NCBI RefSeq assembly: GCF_009856825.1
Contig: NZ_WVTD01000021.1
Span: 1-46,095 of the forward strand
Reading direction: 5' to 3'
Source of the DNA: Novosphingobium silvae
GTDB taxonomy: Bacteria; Pseudomonadota; Alphaproteobacteria; Sphingomonadales; Sphingomonadaceae
Length of the DNA: 46,095 bases
In this document: positions 24,394 to 31,598 of the stretch, piece by piece
Numbering within the stretch: position 1 is the stretch's first letter
Layout: each line of letters starts with the position of its first letter
Program-made: the position numbers and the translations under genes
The notes under the pieces: generated by a model
Seen by the model: only the letters and a program-made list of their open reading frames with translations
Told to the model about the DNA's origin: nothing
Databases searched by the model: none

Positions 24394-25794
24394 GTGACGC
24401 ATCCGGCGCTTGTCCCGCCGCTGGCGATCGAGCGCTACCGCGTCCTTGAACCGCACCTCGCCGATGGCATCCCGCTCGCGGACCTCGCCCGCACCGGCAC
24501 GCTGAGCGAGCGGACGTTGCAGCGCTGGCTCGGGCGCTACCGTGCCGAAGGACTTGCCGGTCTCGCGCGTCTGCCGCGCAACGATCGGGGCAGGCTGCAC
24601 CTGCCGGAACATCTGGTCGAACTGACCCGCACTCTCGCCACCAAGCGCCCGCGACCCCCGGTCGCCGCCATTCACCGAAAGGTGCAGGAACTCGCCATCG
24701 CGCATGGACACCGAACCCCCAGCTATGCGGCCGTCGCGCGTGTCGTCAGGGCGATACCGGCAAGCCAGATCGCCGCAGCCTCCGATCCGGCCGTCTACCG
24801 CGACCAGCACGAGCTAGTGCATCGGCGCGAAGCCGCGACCTCGAACGAGATGTGGCAGGCCGATCATACCGTTCTCGACATTCTCGTGCTCGATGATGCC
24901 GGAACCCCGGTGCGTCCTTGGCTGACCGTCATCGTTGACGATCACAGCCGAGCCATCGCCGGTTACTTCCTCAGCCTCGATGCCCCCAGTGCCCTCAACA
25001 CGGCGCTCGCCTTGCGGCAGGCGATCTGGCGCAAGCCCAATCCCGAATGGATCGTCAGCGGCATTCCCGAACAGCTTTACGTCGACAACGGCTCGGATTT
25101 CATCTCCGAGCATATCGAGCAGGCGTGCATCGCCCTCAAAATCCGCCTCATCCATTCGCTGCCGGGGCGTCCTCGCGGGCGCGGCAAGATCGAGCGGCTG
25201 TTCCGCACCATCAACGACATGTTCCTGCCCGACCTGCCCGGCCACCTGATCGCGGGCAAGCCGCTGTCGGCGCCAGTGCTCACGCCCGACGAGCTGCGCG
25301 CCCGCTTCGAGGCGTTCGTGTGCGGCGTCTATCATCGTCGCCCGCATGGCAGCACCGGCGAACCGCCGATCACGCGCTGGCAGAAGGGCGGGTTCCTGCC
25401 CGCAATGCCCGACAGCCTTGAACAGCTCGACATGCTGCTCGTGCACGTGCCCAAGCCCCGTAAAGTGCTGCGCGACGGCATCCGTCTGATGGGCAGGCGC
25501 TATGTCGAACCCACGCTCGCGGCCTTCGTCGGCGAGCAGGTCGAGGCGGTCTATGACCCCCGCGACCTGACCGAGATCCACGTCTACCACCAGGGCCGGT
25601 TCGTCTGCCGTGCGCTCAGCTCCGAGCACGCTGGGCACCCGTCGTTGCGCGCGATCCAGCGCGCCCGGCGCGGCGCGAAGGAGCGCGACAAGCAGGTGCC
25701 TGCCCCCACGGAGACCTTCGATGGCGACCAAGAGGATACGGCTTCCCGGCCCACCACCTACCGAGGGCTCCGGCTCTACGCCGCTGACGATTGA
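24394..25794 (+). CDS. DDE transposase (TniA/Tn552 type)
   Basis: A Mu/retroviral-integrase-type transposase of 466 residues from the GTG at 24394 (VTHPALVPPLAIERY); a TTG at 24316 would add 26 unlikely residues. The N-terminal helix-turn-helix has LARTGTLSERTLQRWLGRYR. The integrase core shows the catalytic triad D (WQADHT, ~156), D (YVDNGSDF, ~231) and E (GKIERLF, ~267), the last two separated by exactly 35 residues. A Mu-C-type beta barrel follows (GIRLMGRRYVEPTL). It overlaps the ATPase gene by 74 bases, as these pairs often do. Confidence 0.9.
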   Translation: MTHPALVPPLAIERYRVLEPHLADGIPLADLARTGTLSERTLQRWLGRYRAEGLAGLARLPRNDRGRLHLPEHLVELTRTLATKRPRPPVAAIHRKVQELAIAHGHRTPSYAAVARVVRAIPASQIAAASDPAVYRDQHELVHRREAATSNEMWQADHTVLDILVLDDAGTPVRPWLTVIVDDHSRAIAGYFLSLDAPSALNTALALRQAIWRKPNPEWIVSGIPEQLYVDNGSDFISEHIEQACIALKIRLIHSLPGRPRGRGKIERLFRTINDMFLPDLPGHLIAGKPLSAPVLTPDELRARFEAFVCGVYHRRPHGSTGEPPITRWQKGGFLPAMPDSLEQLDMLLVHVPKPRKVLRDGIRLMGRRYVEPTLAAFVGEQVEAVYDPRDLTEIHVYHQGRFVCRALSSEHAGHPSLRAIQRARRGAKERDKQVPAPTETFDGDQEDTASRPTTYRGLRLYAADD

Positions 25795-26599
25795 GTTCCT
25801 GGTCGAGCAGCCGTTCCTGGCGACCCGCGAACATGCCCGGTTCGTCGAGTTTGCCGAAGCCTGCGCGCACTACCGCTATATCGGCGTGTGTCATGGCCGG
25901 CCGGGCGTCGGAAAGACGCGATCGGCGCGCGAGTTTTCCAGCTTCCCCGACCTGGGGGAATATGCCGCGCTCCGTCCCATTGCCGCGCTCCTTGGCGAAA
26001 AGGTCGCTCGCTGCCGCGCCGTCTTCTACACCGTGTCGGTCAGCAACACGCCCAAGACGATCGACGCGGTGTTGGGCCTCAACCTCATTAAGCTGGGCTA
26101 TGCCCGGCTGACGGTCGCGGGCGGCTCGCAGGACGAAATCACCCATGACGCCGCCCGCATCGCCTGCCCCCTCGTCATCGTCGACGAGGCCGACCGCCTG
26201 ACCATAAAGTCGCTCGAACATCTCCGCGACATGGCCGATCGCCACGGCTTCGGGCTGATCCTGATGGGTATGCCGGGCTTGGAGAAGCGCCTCGCCCGCT
26301 ATGCCCAGCTCTACTCGCGGATCGGCTTCGTCCACGAGTTCAAACCGCTTACCGAGACCGAAATGCGGCTGCTGCTCGCGACCCACGCCGGCGATTTCGG
26401 GATCAGCTTCGACCCGGCCCAACTCGACGCGATCGAAGCGCAGGCAGCCGTGATCCGCATCACGCGCGGCAACTTCCGGCTCATGGAGCGCCTGTTCGCG
26501 CAGATGCGGCGGATCATGACCCTCAACCGCGTCGAGGAGGTCACCGCTGACATCGTTCAGGCCGCGCGCGATTGCCTCGTCATCGGACCCGGCAACTGA
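25721..26599 (+). CDS. TniB-like AAA ATPase of the transposon
   Basis: A 292-residue ATPase of the MuB/TniB/Tn552 OrfB type, which selects targets and activates the transposase. Walker A is GRPGVGKTRSA (~58), Walker B is LVIVDEADRL, and sensor-type GMPGLEKRLARYAQLYSRIGF follows. The ATG at 25721 lies inside the transposase frame. The stop codon sits directly against the inner end of the right terminal repeat. Confidence 0.9.
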   Translation: MATKRIRLPGPPPTEGSGSTPLTIEFLVEQPFLATREHARFVEFAEACAHYRYIGVCHGRPGVGKTRSAREFSSFPDLGEYAALRPIAALLGEKVARCRAVFYTVSVSNTPKTIDAVLGLNLIKLGYARLTVAGGSQDEITHDAARIACPLVIVDEADRLTIKSLEHLRDMADRHGFGLILMGMPGLEKRLARYAQLYSRIGFVHEFKPLTETEMRLLLATHAGDFGISFDPAQLDAIEAQAAVIRITRGNFRLMERLFAQMRRIMTLNRVEEVTADIVQAARDCLVIGPGN

Positions 26600-26696
26600 C
26601 AAATAGCGCGATCAGAACGCCGCCATTTAGCGTCACGCTTTGGGAGCAACCCCTCCGACTTCAGTCGGATACTGGCTTCAGCCATAGACTCGCATA

Positions 26697-26769
26697 ATAG
26701 CAGGTATCCTCGGGAAAGTGAGACCGCCTGAAAGGCGTGAAGTCTCACTTTCCCGAGGATACCTGCTAT
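26697..26769 (+). promoter_or_regulatory. 28-bp hairpin masking the tnpA ribosome-binding site
   Basis: Bases 26697-26724 and 26742-26769 are perfectly complementary over 28 bp; the loop holds a small CGCCT-GAA-AGGCG hairpin. The right arm contains the only plausible ribosome-binding bases (CGAGG) and the first two bases of the tnpA start codon, so read-through mRNA would keep tnpA untranslated, as known for IS200. Confidence 0.75.
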
Positions 26770-27187
26770 GGGCTATTCGAGTGGTTGCCACACGACCTTT
26801 CATCATCGCTATCATATCGTCTGGGCGCCCAAATACCGTTTCAAGGTGTTGCACGGCGAGGTCCGCCTCAGGGTGCGCGAGATCATCAAGCAGGTCTGTG
26901 TCGAAATGGGCGTGACGATCGTCAATGGCGCGCTTTCACGCGATCACGTCCATATGTTCGTTGAAATCCCACCGCATATCTCGGTCAGCGACTTCGTGCG
27001 CCGGGTCAAGGGGCGGTCCTCGCGCAAGATCCAGCAGGAGTTCGAGCATATCCGCAAGCGCTACTGGGGCCAGCGCTTCTGGCAGCGTGGCTACTTCTCA
27101 ACCACGTCCGGAAACATCACCGACGATATCATCATGCGCTATCTCGACCGCCATACCCACAAGCAAGGCTTCAGCCCTTCGCCATGA
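26768..27187 (+). CDS. tnpA: IS200/IS605-family Y1 transposase TnpA
   Basis: A 139-residue HUH transposase acting on single-stranded DNA. The metal motif is H60-V-H62 (RDHVHMFVE) and the nucleophile is probably Y109 (RGYFSTTSGNITDD). FHHRYHIVWAPKYR at the start is typical of the family. The length is normal and the gene is intact. Its start codon lies in the 28-bp hairpin described separately. Confidence 0.93.
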   Translation: MGYSSGCHTTFHHRYHIVWAPKYRFKVLHGEVRLRVREIIKQVCVEMGVTIVNGALSRDHVHMFVEIPPHISVSDFVRRVKGRSSRKIQQEFEHIRKRYWGQRFWQRGYFSTTSGNITDDIIMRYLDRHTHKQGFSPSP

Positions 27188-27261
27188 ACCTACCGGCGTC
27201 AGCCGGTCAGTCATTCAGCGCGAGCGTTTACATCCGCGCCCTTCCCTGATGCAAAAATCTG

Positions 27262-27828
27262 ATGCAGAATCGCGGCATGATTTACGGCTATGCGCGCGTC
27301 TCGACCAACGGCCAGGACCTGGCCCAGCAGCTCGCCCAGCTTGAGGCGGCCGGCTGCACGAAGATCTACCGCGAGAAGATCAGCGGCGCGTCGGCCGAGC
27401 GGCCTCAGCTCAAGCGCGCGATCGGCGCGCTCGATCCCGGCGACGTGCTGATGGTGACGGCGACCGATCGCCTCGCCCGCAACACGCGTGACCTGCTCAA
27501 CATCCTGCACGCGGTCAAGGAGACCGGCGCCGGCTTCCGCTCGATCGCCGAGCCGATGCTGGACACGACATCGCAGCTCGCCGAGGTCGTGATCGCGGTG
27601 CTGGGCGTCGCGGCGAGCTGGGAGCGCCAGCGGATCGTCGAGCGCACCAGCGCCGGCCGCGCCCAGGCCAAGGCGCGCGGGGTCAAGTTCGGCCGCAAAA
27701 GCGCCCTCACCCCCCACCAGCAGGCCGAGGCACGGCGCAAGCTCGACGCCGGCGACACTCAGCGTTCCGTCGCGGCGCTGTTCAACGTCAGCCAGGCGAC
27801 GATTTCGCGGTTACAGGAACGGCCATGA
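27262..27828 (+). CDS. second serine resolvase/invertase
   Basis: A 183-188-residue serine recombinase (S9 in GYARVSTNGQD counted from the ATG at 27277). It has TATDRLARNTRDLLN, the E-helix AASWERQRIVERTSAGRAQAKARG and a C-terminal helix-turn-helix (RSVAALFNVSQATISRL). It may start at 27262 or 27277. It begins 30 bp outside the right end of the Tn552-like transposon, so its own res site and promoter have probably been separated from it. Its stop overlaps the next lipoprotein gene. Confidence 0.88.
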   Translation: MQNRGMIYGYARVSTNGQDLAQQLAQLEAAGCTKIYREKISGASAERPQLKRAIGALDPGDVLMVTATDRLARNTRDLLNILHAVKETGAGFRSIAEPMLDTTSQLAEVVIAVLGVAASWERQRIVERTSAGRAQAKARGVKFGRKSALTPHQQAEARRKLDAGDTQRSVAALFNVSQATISRLQERP

Positions 27829-28445
27829 TGACGGGGCTGCAATGGCCTGGTGCCGCCATCGTCGTCAGTCTGGCCATCAGTCTCGCAGGATGTAGTCCGG
27901 CGAAAGAACCGGCGGTGGCGGAGGGACCACCCCAACGAGCAAGTTCGTCGGAATTGCCGCCGCCCCCTCCCCCGCCAGTGCCCGGCCCCAATTATCATGG
28001 TAACGGGAGTGCCATCGCGGTTCCTGGCGCTCCCGACATTAGCGGCCTCGATGATGCGCAGATCGACGTGATGTTCGACGAGGCGGTCGCGCGGGCGCGA
28101 CCGGGGGAAGGCAAGCAAGCGATTTGTGTCGGGCTGCAGGGCCTCGCCGATGGCGCTGTTAAGGATGCCCCGGAAAGAACGATCAGGCGATTGGCCGAGC
28201 TACTGCGCTTGCCCGCCTTCCCCGCCTCCCAATGCAGGGCCGATGCCACTCCGTTCGTCACCGCGACCAAGGCCGAAGCGATCCTCTACACGGTGAGGGT
28301 CGAATCTCGCGATCGGAAAGGTGTGCTGACTTTTTGGGCGACAGCCGTATTCGGCAATCTCGGAGCGCATGGAATGCAATTCCGCCTTATCCGCCAAGCT
28401 GGACGCTGGGTGCCTGAGCCTACCGGATTATCGGTGTTGTCATGA
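27825..28445 (+). CDS. lipoprotein of unknown function
   Basis: A 206-residue product, unrecognised. Signal and lipobox are VVSLAISLAGC; a proline-rich linker follows (PPPPPPPVPGPNYHG), typical of outer-membrane lipoproteins that need reach. The folded part (~75-206) has two cysteines (AICVGLQ and SQCRADA) and a C-terminal strand set YTVRVESRDRKGVLTFWATAVFGNLGAHGMQFRLIRQAGRWVPEP like a lipocalin or NTF2-type beta sheet. It overlaps the resolvase by four bases and the next lipoprotein by four, so it is co-translated with both. Confidence 0.7.
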   Translation: MMTGLQWPGAAIVVSLAISLAGCSPAKEPAVAEGPPQRASSSELPPPPPPPVPGPNYHGNGSAIAVPGAPDISGLDDAQIDVMFDEAVARARPGEGKQAICVGLQGLADGAVKDAPERTIRRLAELLRLPAFPASQCRADATPFVTATKAEAILYTVRVESRDRKGVLTFWATAVFGNLGAHGMQFRLIRQAGRWVPEPTGLSVLS

Positions 28446-28864
28446 GGCGATCAGTGCGCCGGTATAGCACGTTCTTGCCATCTTTGCTTTTAACCGCGAT
28501 GGGACTTGAGGGCTGCGCTACGACGAGCGAGCCTCCCATGTCAGGAATCGCGCTACCAACACTATCGTTCGATCCCGAGATAGCATTGACGGCGCTAGCG
28601 TCCGGCCGGCTCGTTGCCCGTGATGGCTGTCTGCGGCTTGTCGGCAGAGCGGGCAAAACGAGGGCGCTTGTCATTTGGCCCAAGGGCTCCCGGATCGTGA
28701 CCGAGGGACGCGGAGCTGCCGTTATATTGGGCAACAGCGGGCAGCGCGTGCCGATCGGCCCACGCATTCAACTTGGCGGGGGCGTCGGCGAGAGCATACC
28801 TCCCGAGGCCCTTTCCACTCCCCTGCCCTCGCAATGTGCCGGCCCCTATTTCAGCGCCAACTGA
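28442..28864 (+). CDS. lipoprotein with recurring two-cysteine domain (copy A)
   Basis: A 140-residue lipoprotein (MGLEGC lipobox). The mature domain runs SGRLVARDGCLRLVG, LVIWPKG, a glycine-rich strand pair, RIQLGGGVG and SQCAGPYF. The pattern GxL...GC...LVxW...GG...C recurs in the products at 28865, 29310 and 43773. Two conserved cysteines probably form a disulfide in the periplasm. Function unknown. Starts in the ATGA overlap with the previous gene. Confidence 0.65.
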   Translation: MRRSVRRYSTFLPSLLLTAMGLEGCATTSEPPMSGIALPTLSFDPEIALTALASGRLVARDGCLRLVGRAGKTRALVIWPKGSRIVTEGRGAAVILGNSGQRVPIGPRIQLGGGVGESIPPEALSTPLPSQCAGPYFSAN

Positions 28865-29308
28865 CTATCGCGCCTTACCGGGCACGACGGGGTTATGAAA
28901 TACCGAAGGCGTGATCCCGACCAGCAGGAACAGGGGCCGTCCGCAAAATTCGGCCAGTTCTTCGCTGAATCCACGTCGCACCTTGGAGAGAGGGCCGCCG
29001 AGCAATTGAAGCGGGGCGGAGGGCTTCGCGGTTGCAGATTGCAGGGTAGCGTCAAAGGTCGCTGGCGTGCGGAATACCGGCGAATATTCTTGGCCGCTGT
29101 AGTCCACGACAAGGCACGATCCTTGCCGCCGCACGAAGCCATGCCGTTCAATCGCGTCAGACACGACCAGGCCGTCTTCTGATTCCTGCACATCGTTTCG
29201 GACGAGCGCGGTGACGCCATCCTGGGTCTGTTCGACCACCGATGGCGAGGTCTCTCCCAGGCCGCACGCGCTCACCAGCAGGAACAGGCACAGTGCGGCC
29301 ACCCTCAC
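28865..29308 (-). CDS. lipoprotein with recurring two-cysteine domain (copy B)
   Basis: A 147-residue lipoprotein with lipobox VSAC. The GTG at 29308 is chosen because AGGAGAG precedes it at the right distance; longer versions of the frame lack a signal-like start. After the lipobox the chain shows HGFVRRQGSCLVVDYSG, a middle sheet, LQLLGGPL and EFCGRPLFLLVG, aligning with copies A, C and D. It faces copy A tail to tail with no gap, and is one base downstream of copy C. Confidence 0.6.
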   Translation of the reverse strand: MRVAALCLFLLVSACGLGETSPSVVEQTQDGVTALVRNDVQESEDGLVVSDAIERHGFVRRQGSCLVVDYSGQEYSPVFRTPATFDATLQSATAKPSAPLQLLGGPLSKVRRGFSEELAEFCGRPLFLLVGITPSVFHNPVVPGKAR

Positions 29309-29309
29309 A

Positions 29310-30011
29310 TCACTCTCCTGGCAAAATGCCGTTAACCGCGAAGGTCGGGAATGTGCGGCAGTCGGAGGGAATGGCATGTTGTCGTGCAAATGCAGGCGAG
29401 ACGGTGTTTCCGCCGGTGCCTGTCAGCGCGACCGGCGCGCCGATCGCGGCGGACGCGCCCAACTGCTCGATGCGATATCCATCCTGCGTCTGCGTAATTT
29501 GCGCGGGCTGTCGCCAGACCAACAGGCGTGAACCATTGGCTTCGCGGAGCACGACACATCCCCTCTCCACCGCGAGCATTCCGCGCGCTTCCTGCATAGC
29601 CGATGGCGGGAAGGTCGCGGCATCGTAGGTCACGATAAATGGCCGTGCTTTGGAATATTTCGCCGGAATTGTCTGGCAATCCCGCTCATCGATCAGGGGA
29701 ACAGTGGTCGCAAGATCGCGCGGGGGTAACGGTCGCAGCGCCGCGCACGAAAAATCCGGTGCTGCCGTGGTCAGTTCGTAAGCGGTGCTGATGACGATCG
29801 CGCCGCGCCTGGCATCGATGACTATTCCTAGTGGCCCGTAGAGATCGCGCGGCAAGGCGGATCGGCTATTCGTAAAAGCGCGCTCTAGCTCGGCGGCCGA
29901 GTATGGATGCGCCCCAACATGGCTGTTGGTAGGAGGCTCCGGCGTGTTGGCGCAGGAGGCCAGCAGGATCGCCGCCAAGAGAGGGGTTATGCGTCGAGTG
30001 CCAGTGAACAT
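29310..30011 (-). CDS. lipoprotein with recurring two-cysteine domain (copy C)
   Basis: A 233-residue lipoprotein (ILLASC lipobox). The N-terminal half includes a separate region with SCAALRPLPPRDLATTVPLIDERDCQTIP. The C-terminal half carries ARGMLAVERGCVVLREANGSRLLVW, then a Gly-rich stretch and PSDCRTFP, matching copy A most closely. Its ATG lies 25 bases inside the histidine phosphatase gene, so translation is probably coupled. Confidence 0.65.
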   Translation of the reverse strand: MFTGTRRITPLLAAILLASCANTPEPPTNSHVGAHPYSAAELERAFTNSRSALPRDLYGPLGIVIDARRGAIVISTAYELTTAAPDFSCAALRPLPPRDLATTVPLIDERDCQTIPAKYSKARPFIVTYDAATFPPSAMQEARGMLAVERGCVVLREANGSRLLVWRQPAQITQTQDGYRIEQLGASAAIGAPVALTGTGGNTVSPAFARQHAIPSDCRTFPTFAVNGILPGE

Positions 30012-30607
30012 TCCCAGCGATCCTCAGTCCACCTGAACCCGATCCTTTCCGCGTTGCCGATCGCGGGCGGCTCGCCCTTGCGCCAGAACGCTCGCATCTT
30101 GGCGCGGTCATCCATATGGGCATCGGCGACGATCGCGCGCGCGGCCTGGATGAACTGCCCATGCCCGAACACATAGGCCAGCGAGTCCGTGGGCATGGCG
30201 GCGAGGCGGTCTAGCGCCGTCTCGCAGCGCCGGAGCAGCGTGGCGAAGCTCTCTGCCCCCTCCCCGTCGCAATAGTCCGGGTCCGCGTCCTGCCAATAGC
30301 GTTCGAGGTGCGGCATCCTCTCGGCGCTGCGCGTGCCGTTCCAGCGCGCCGGTTGCAGATAGGTGAACTCTTCGATCGGCCACACTTCGACCGGCACACC
30401 GGGAAAGCGCGCGATCGTCGGCGCGGCCGTCTGCTGCGTGCGGGTATAGGGGGACGTGACGATGAGCGCGGGCGCTTGCGTCCAGCTCGCCGCGACCGCC
30501 CTCGCCTGTTCGTGGCCGCGCTCCGTCAGCTCGATCGTCGCGAGATCGTGGCACGGCACGCCGGCATTGCCGGTGGATTCGCCGTGACGGATGAAGATTA
30601 CGCGCAT
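29987..30607 (-). CDS. histidine phosphatase family protein (phosphoglycerate-mutase-like)
   Basis: A 206-residue cytosolic phosphatase. The catalytic motif is R7-H8-G9-E10 (FIRHGEST), the second histidine is in VFGHGQF (~148), and arginine in SPYTRTQQTA completes the pocket. No signal peptide. Substrate unknown: members hydrolyse small phospho-compounds or phosphoproteins. It starts two bases after the toxin stop codon and overlaps the lipoprotein downstream, making it part of the toxin-antitoxin transcript. Confidence 0.85.
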   Translation of the reverse strand: MRVIFIRHGESTGNAGVPCHDLATIELTERGHEQARAVAASWTQAPALIVTSPYTRTQQTAAPTIARFPGVPVEVWPIEEFTYLQPARWNGTRSAERMPHLERYWQDADPDYCDGEGAESFATLLRRCETALDRLAAMPTDSLAYVFGHGQFIQAARAIVADAHMDDRAKMRAFWRKGEPPAIGNAERIGFRWTEDRWECSLALDA

Positions 30608-30609
30608 GG

Positions 30610-30930
30610 CTATTCAAACAGTTCCGCATGAGTGCCGGCGCGCACGAAGTTCACCAGATTCCCCTCAATCGTATAGATCAGCAGGAAATCGCCGCCGATA
30701 TGGCACTCGCGATGATCGCTCCAATCGCCTTTCAGCGGATGATCCAGCCATTCCGGGCCTAACGGCGCGTCGTTGGCGATGAGCATCATCATCGCCTCCT
30801 TGAGCTGTTTCATGTTGTAGCGCCCGCTGCGCGACAGTCGCTCCCAATCCTTGACGAACCTTTTTTCGTAGGACGCCTCTCTTGGGAACGAAGCCCGCTT
30901 ACTGCTGGTGGGCTTCTTGGTCGAGGGCAT
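30610..30930 (-). CDS. YafQ/RelE-family toxin (mRNA interferase)
   Basis: A 106-residue ribosome-dependent RNase of the YafQ type. Diagnostic residues are LDHPLKGDW, the RECHI core, GGDFLLIY and the C-terminal GTHAELF; the histidines in the first, second and last motifs and the aspartate are the known catalytic set. The ATG at 30930 (MPSTKKP) has AGGAA seven bases ahead and lies inside the antitoxin gene (32-base overlap), the usual coupling that keeps antitoxin in excess. Confidence 0.88.
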   Translation of the reverse strand: MPSTKKPTSSKRASFPREASYEKRFVKDWERLSRSGRYNMKQLKEAMMMLIANDAPLGPEWLDHPLKGDWSDHRECHIGGDFLLIYTIEGNLVNFVRAGTHAELFE

Positions 30931-31180
30931 CGAACATTTCCTGGGCATCGGTGAAACGGGCGCGGTGGGCCTTCATCGTCGCGCGGGACGCCTCGATCGC
31001 GGCGCGCGTCTCGGCGTTCGGCACCTTCAGCTCGAACGGCAACGCATGATCCTTGGCAACCCGCGTGAGGGTCATGCGGACCACATCCGAGACGGTCAGC
31101 CCCAGCTCGGCCAGCACGGCGGCGGCTTCATCCTTCAATGTTTCGTCGATGCGCGCGCGCACGAAAGCGGTAGCGGCCAT
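30899..31180 (-). CDS. RelB/DinJ-family antitoxin
   Basis: A 93-residue antitoxin. The N-terminal ribbon-helix-helix (FVRARIDETLKDEAAAVLAELGLTVSDVVRMTLTRVAKD) binds the operator, and ALPFELKVPNAETRAAI is the hallmark of the DinJ/RelB family, followed by the toxin-binding tail. AGGAGG lies seven bases before the ATG. A promoter containing a palindrome lies 25-53 bases upstream. Confidence 0.88.
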   Translation of the reverse strand: MAATAFVRARIDETLKDEAAAVLAELGLTVSDVVRMTLTRVAKDHALPFELKVPNAETRAAIEASRATMKAHRARFTDAQEMFDALDQEAHQQ

Positions 31181-31204
31181 TGGAACCTCCTTGGTCAAGC
31201 CGAC

Positions 31205-31233
31205 AATGTAGCTCATTTGAGCAACAATTTCAA
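31205..31233 (-). promoter_or_regulatory. promoter and operator of the toxin-antitoxin operon
   Basis: On the minus strand, -35 TTGAAA (31233-31228), a 17-bp spacer and -10 TACATT (31210-31205). The spacer contains the palindrome GCTCA-AA-TGAGC (31211-31222), just ahead of the -10 box, a natural binding site for the ribbon-helix-helix antitoxin. Confidence 0.7.
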
Positions 31234-31598
31234 TCCAGGCAGGGGACATGCGCCTGCCGCTGGCGCGGCACCGTGGCCCTACTCGCTTCGCTCCCCAAGC
31301 CCGCAAGCGGTCTTGGCCCAAGGTGACGACCCACATGGCGGGGGCGAGATCGCAAGCGGATCTCGCTTCATGGTGCCGGCGTGCGCCGGCGTCGATGTTC
31401 GTTCAAGGGGGAAAGGCGGTCCCGGCCGTCTCTCCCCCGCAACGGGATTAGATGGGGCCGTGCCTCGCTGCGCTGCGGCCGCACCACCCCCATCGAATCC
31501 CGCTGCCCCCCTCTCTCGCCGGCGTTCTTGGGCGTCCGTGTTCCGGCCGATGGCATGGCCATCGCCGGACAGGCGATTTGAAGGGAGGAGTAAGGACG
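31234..31598. other. gene-free, hairpin-rich stretch
   Basis: No convincing gene in 365 bp. It holds a series of inverted repeats: GCGAGATC/GATCTCGC (31344-31366), GCCGGC-GTGC-GCCGGC (31375-31390), and a 15-bp stem with one mismatch (31443-31457 with 31488-31502) enclosing an inner GTGC/GCAC pair. A good ribosome-binding site for the next gene stands at its right end. Confidence 0.5.

Larger units (their letters stand above)
26631..27218 (+). mobile_element. IS200-like insertion sequence, tnpA only
   Basis: About 588 bp, with up to four bases of ambiguity (agcg) at the junctions. Subterminal hairpins characteristic of IS200/IS605 elements are present: TCCGACT/AGTCGGA at 26654-26669 on the left and ACCGGC/GCCGGT at 27192-27207 on the right. 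There is no tnpB and no target duplication, as expected for single-strand Y1 transposition. The target lies just 3' of TTTA or TTTAG in the transposon end. Confidence 0.85.
23572..27232. mobile_element. Tn552-like transposon carrying only transposition genes
   Basis: A 3.66-kb element beginning TGTAAACGCTCGCG and ending in the inverse of it, with terminal inverted repeats of about 47 bp. It encodes a serine resolvase (leftward), a DDE transposase and an AAA ATPase (rightward), the minimal Tn552/Tn5053-type set; no TniQ-like gene and no cargo is present. An IS200-like element (26631-27218) splits the right terminus. The five bases flanking the two ends (aacgg and tccgc) do not match, so no target duplication is visible. 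The 113 bp between resolvase and transposase genes should hold the resolution site. Confidence 0.85.
26598..27232 (-). repeat. right terminal inverted repeat, split by the IS200-like element
   Basis: The inner part is 26598-26630 and the outer part is about 27217-27232. Joining them restores a 47-bp copy of the left terminus with two mismatches, which also shows that the inserted element caused no duplication or loss of target bases. Confidence 0.8.
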
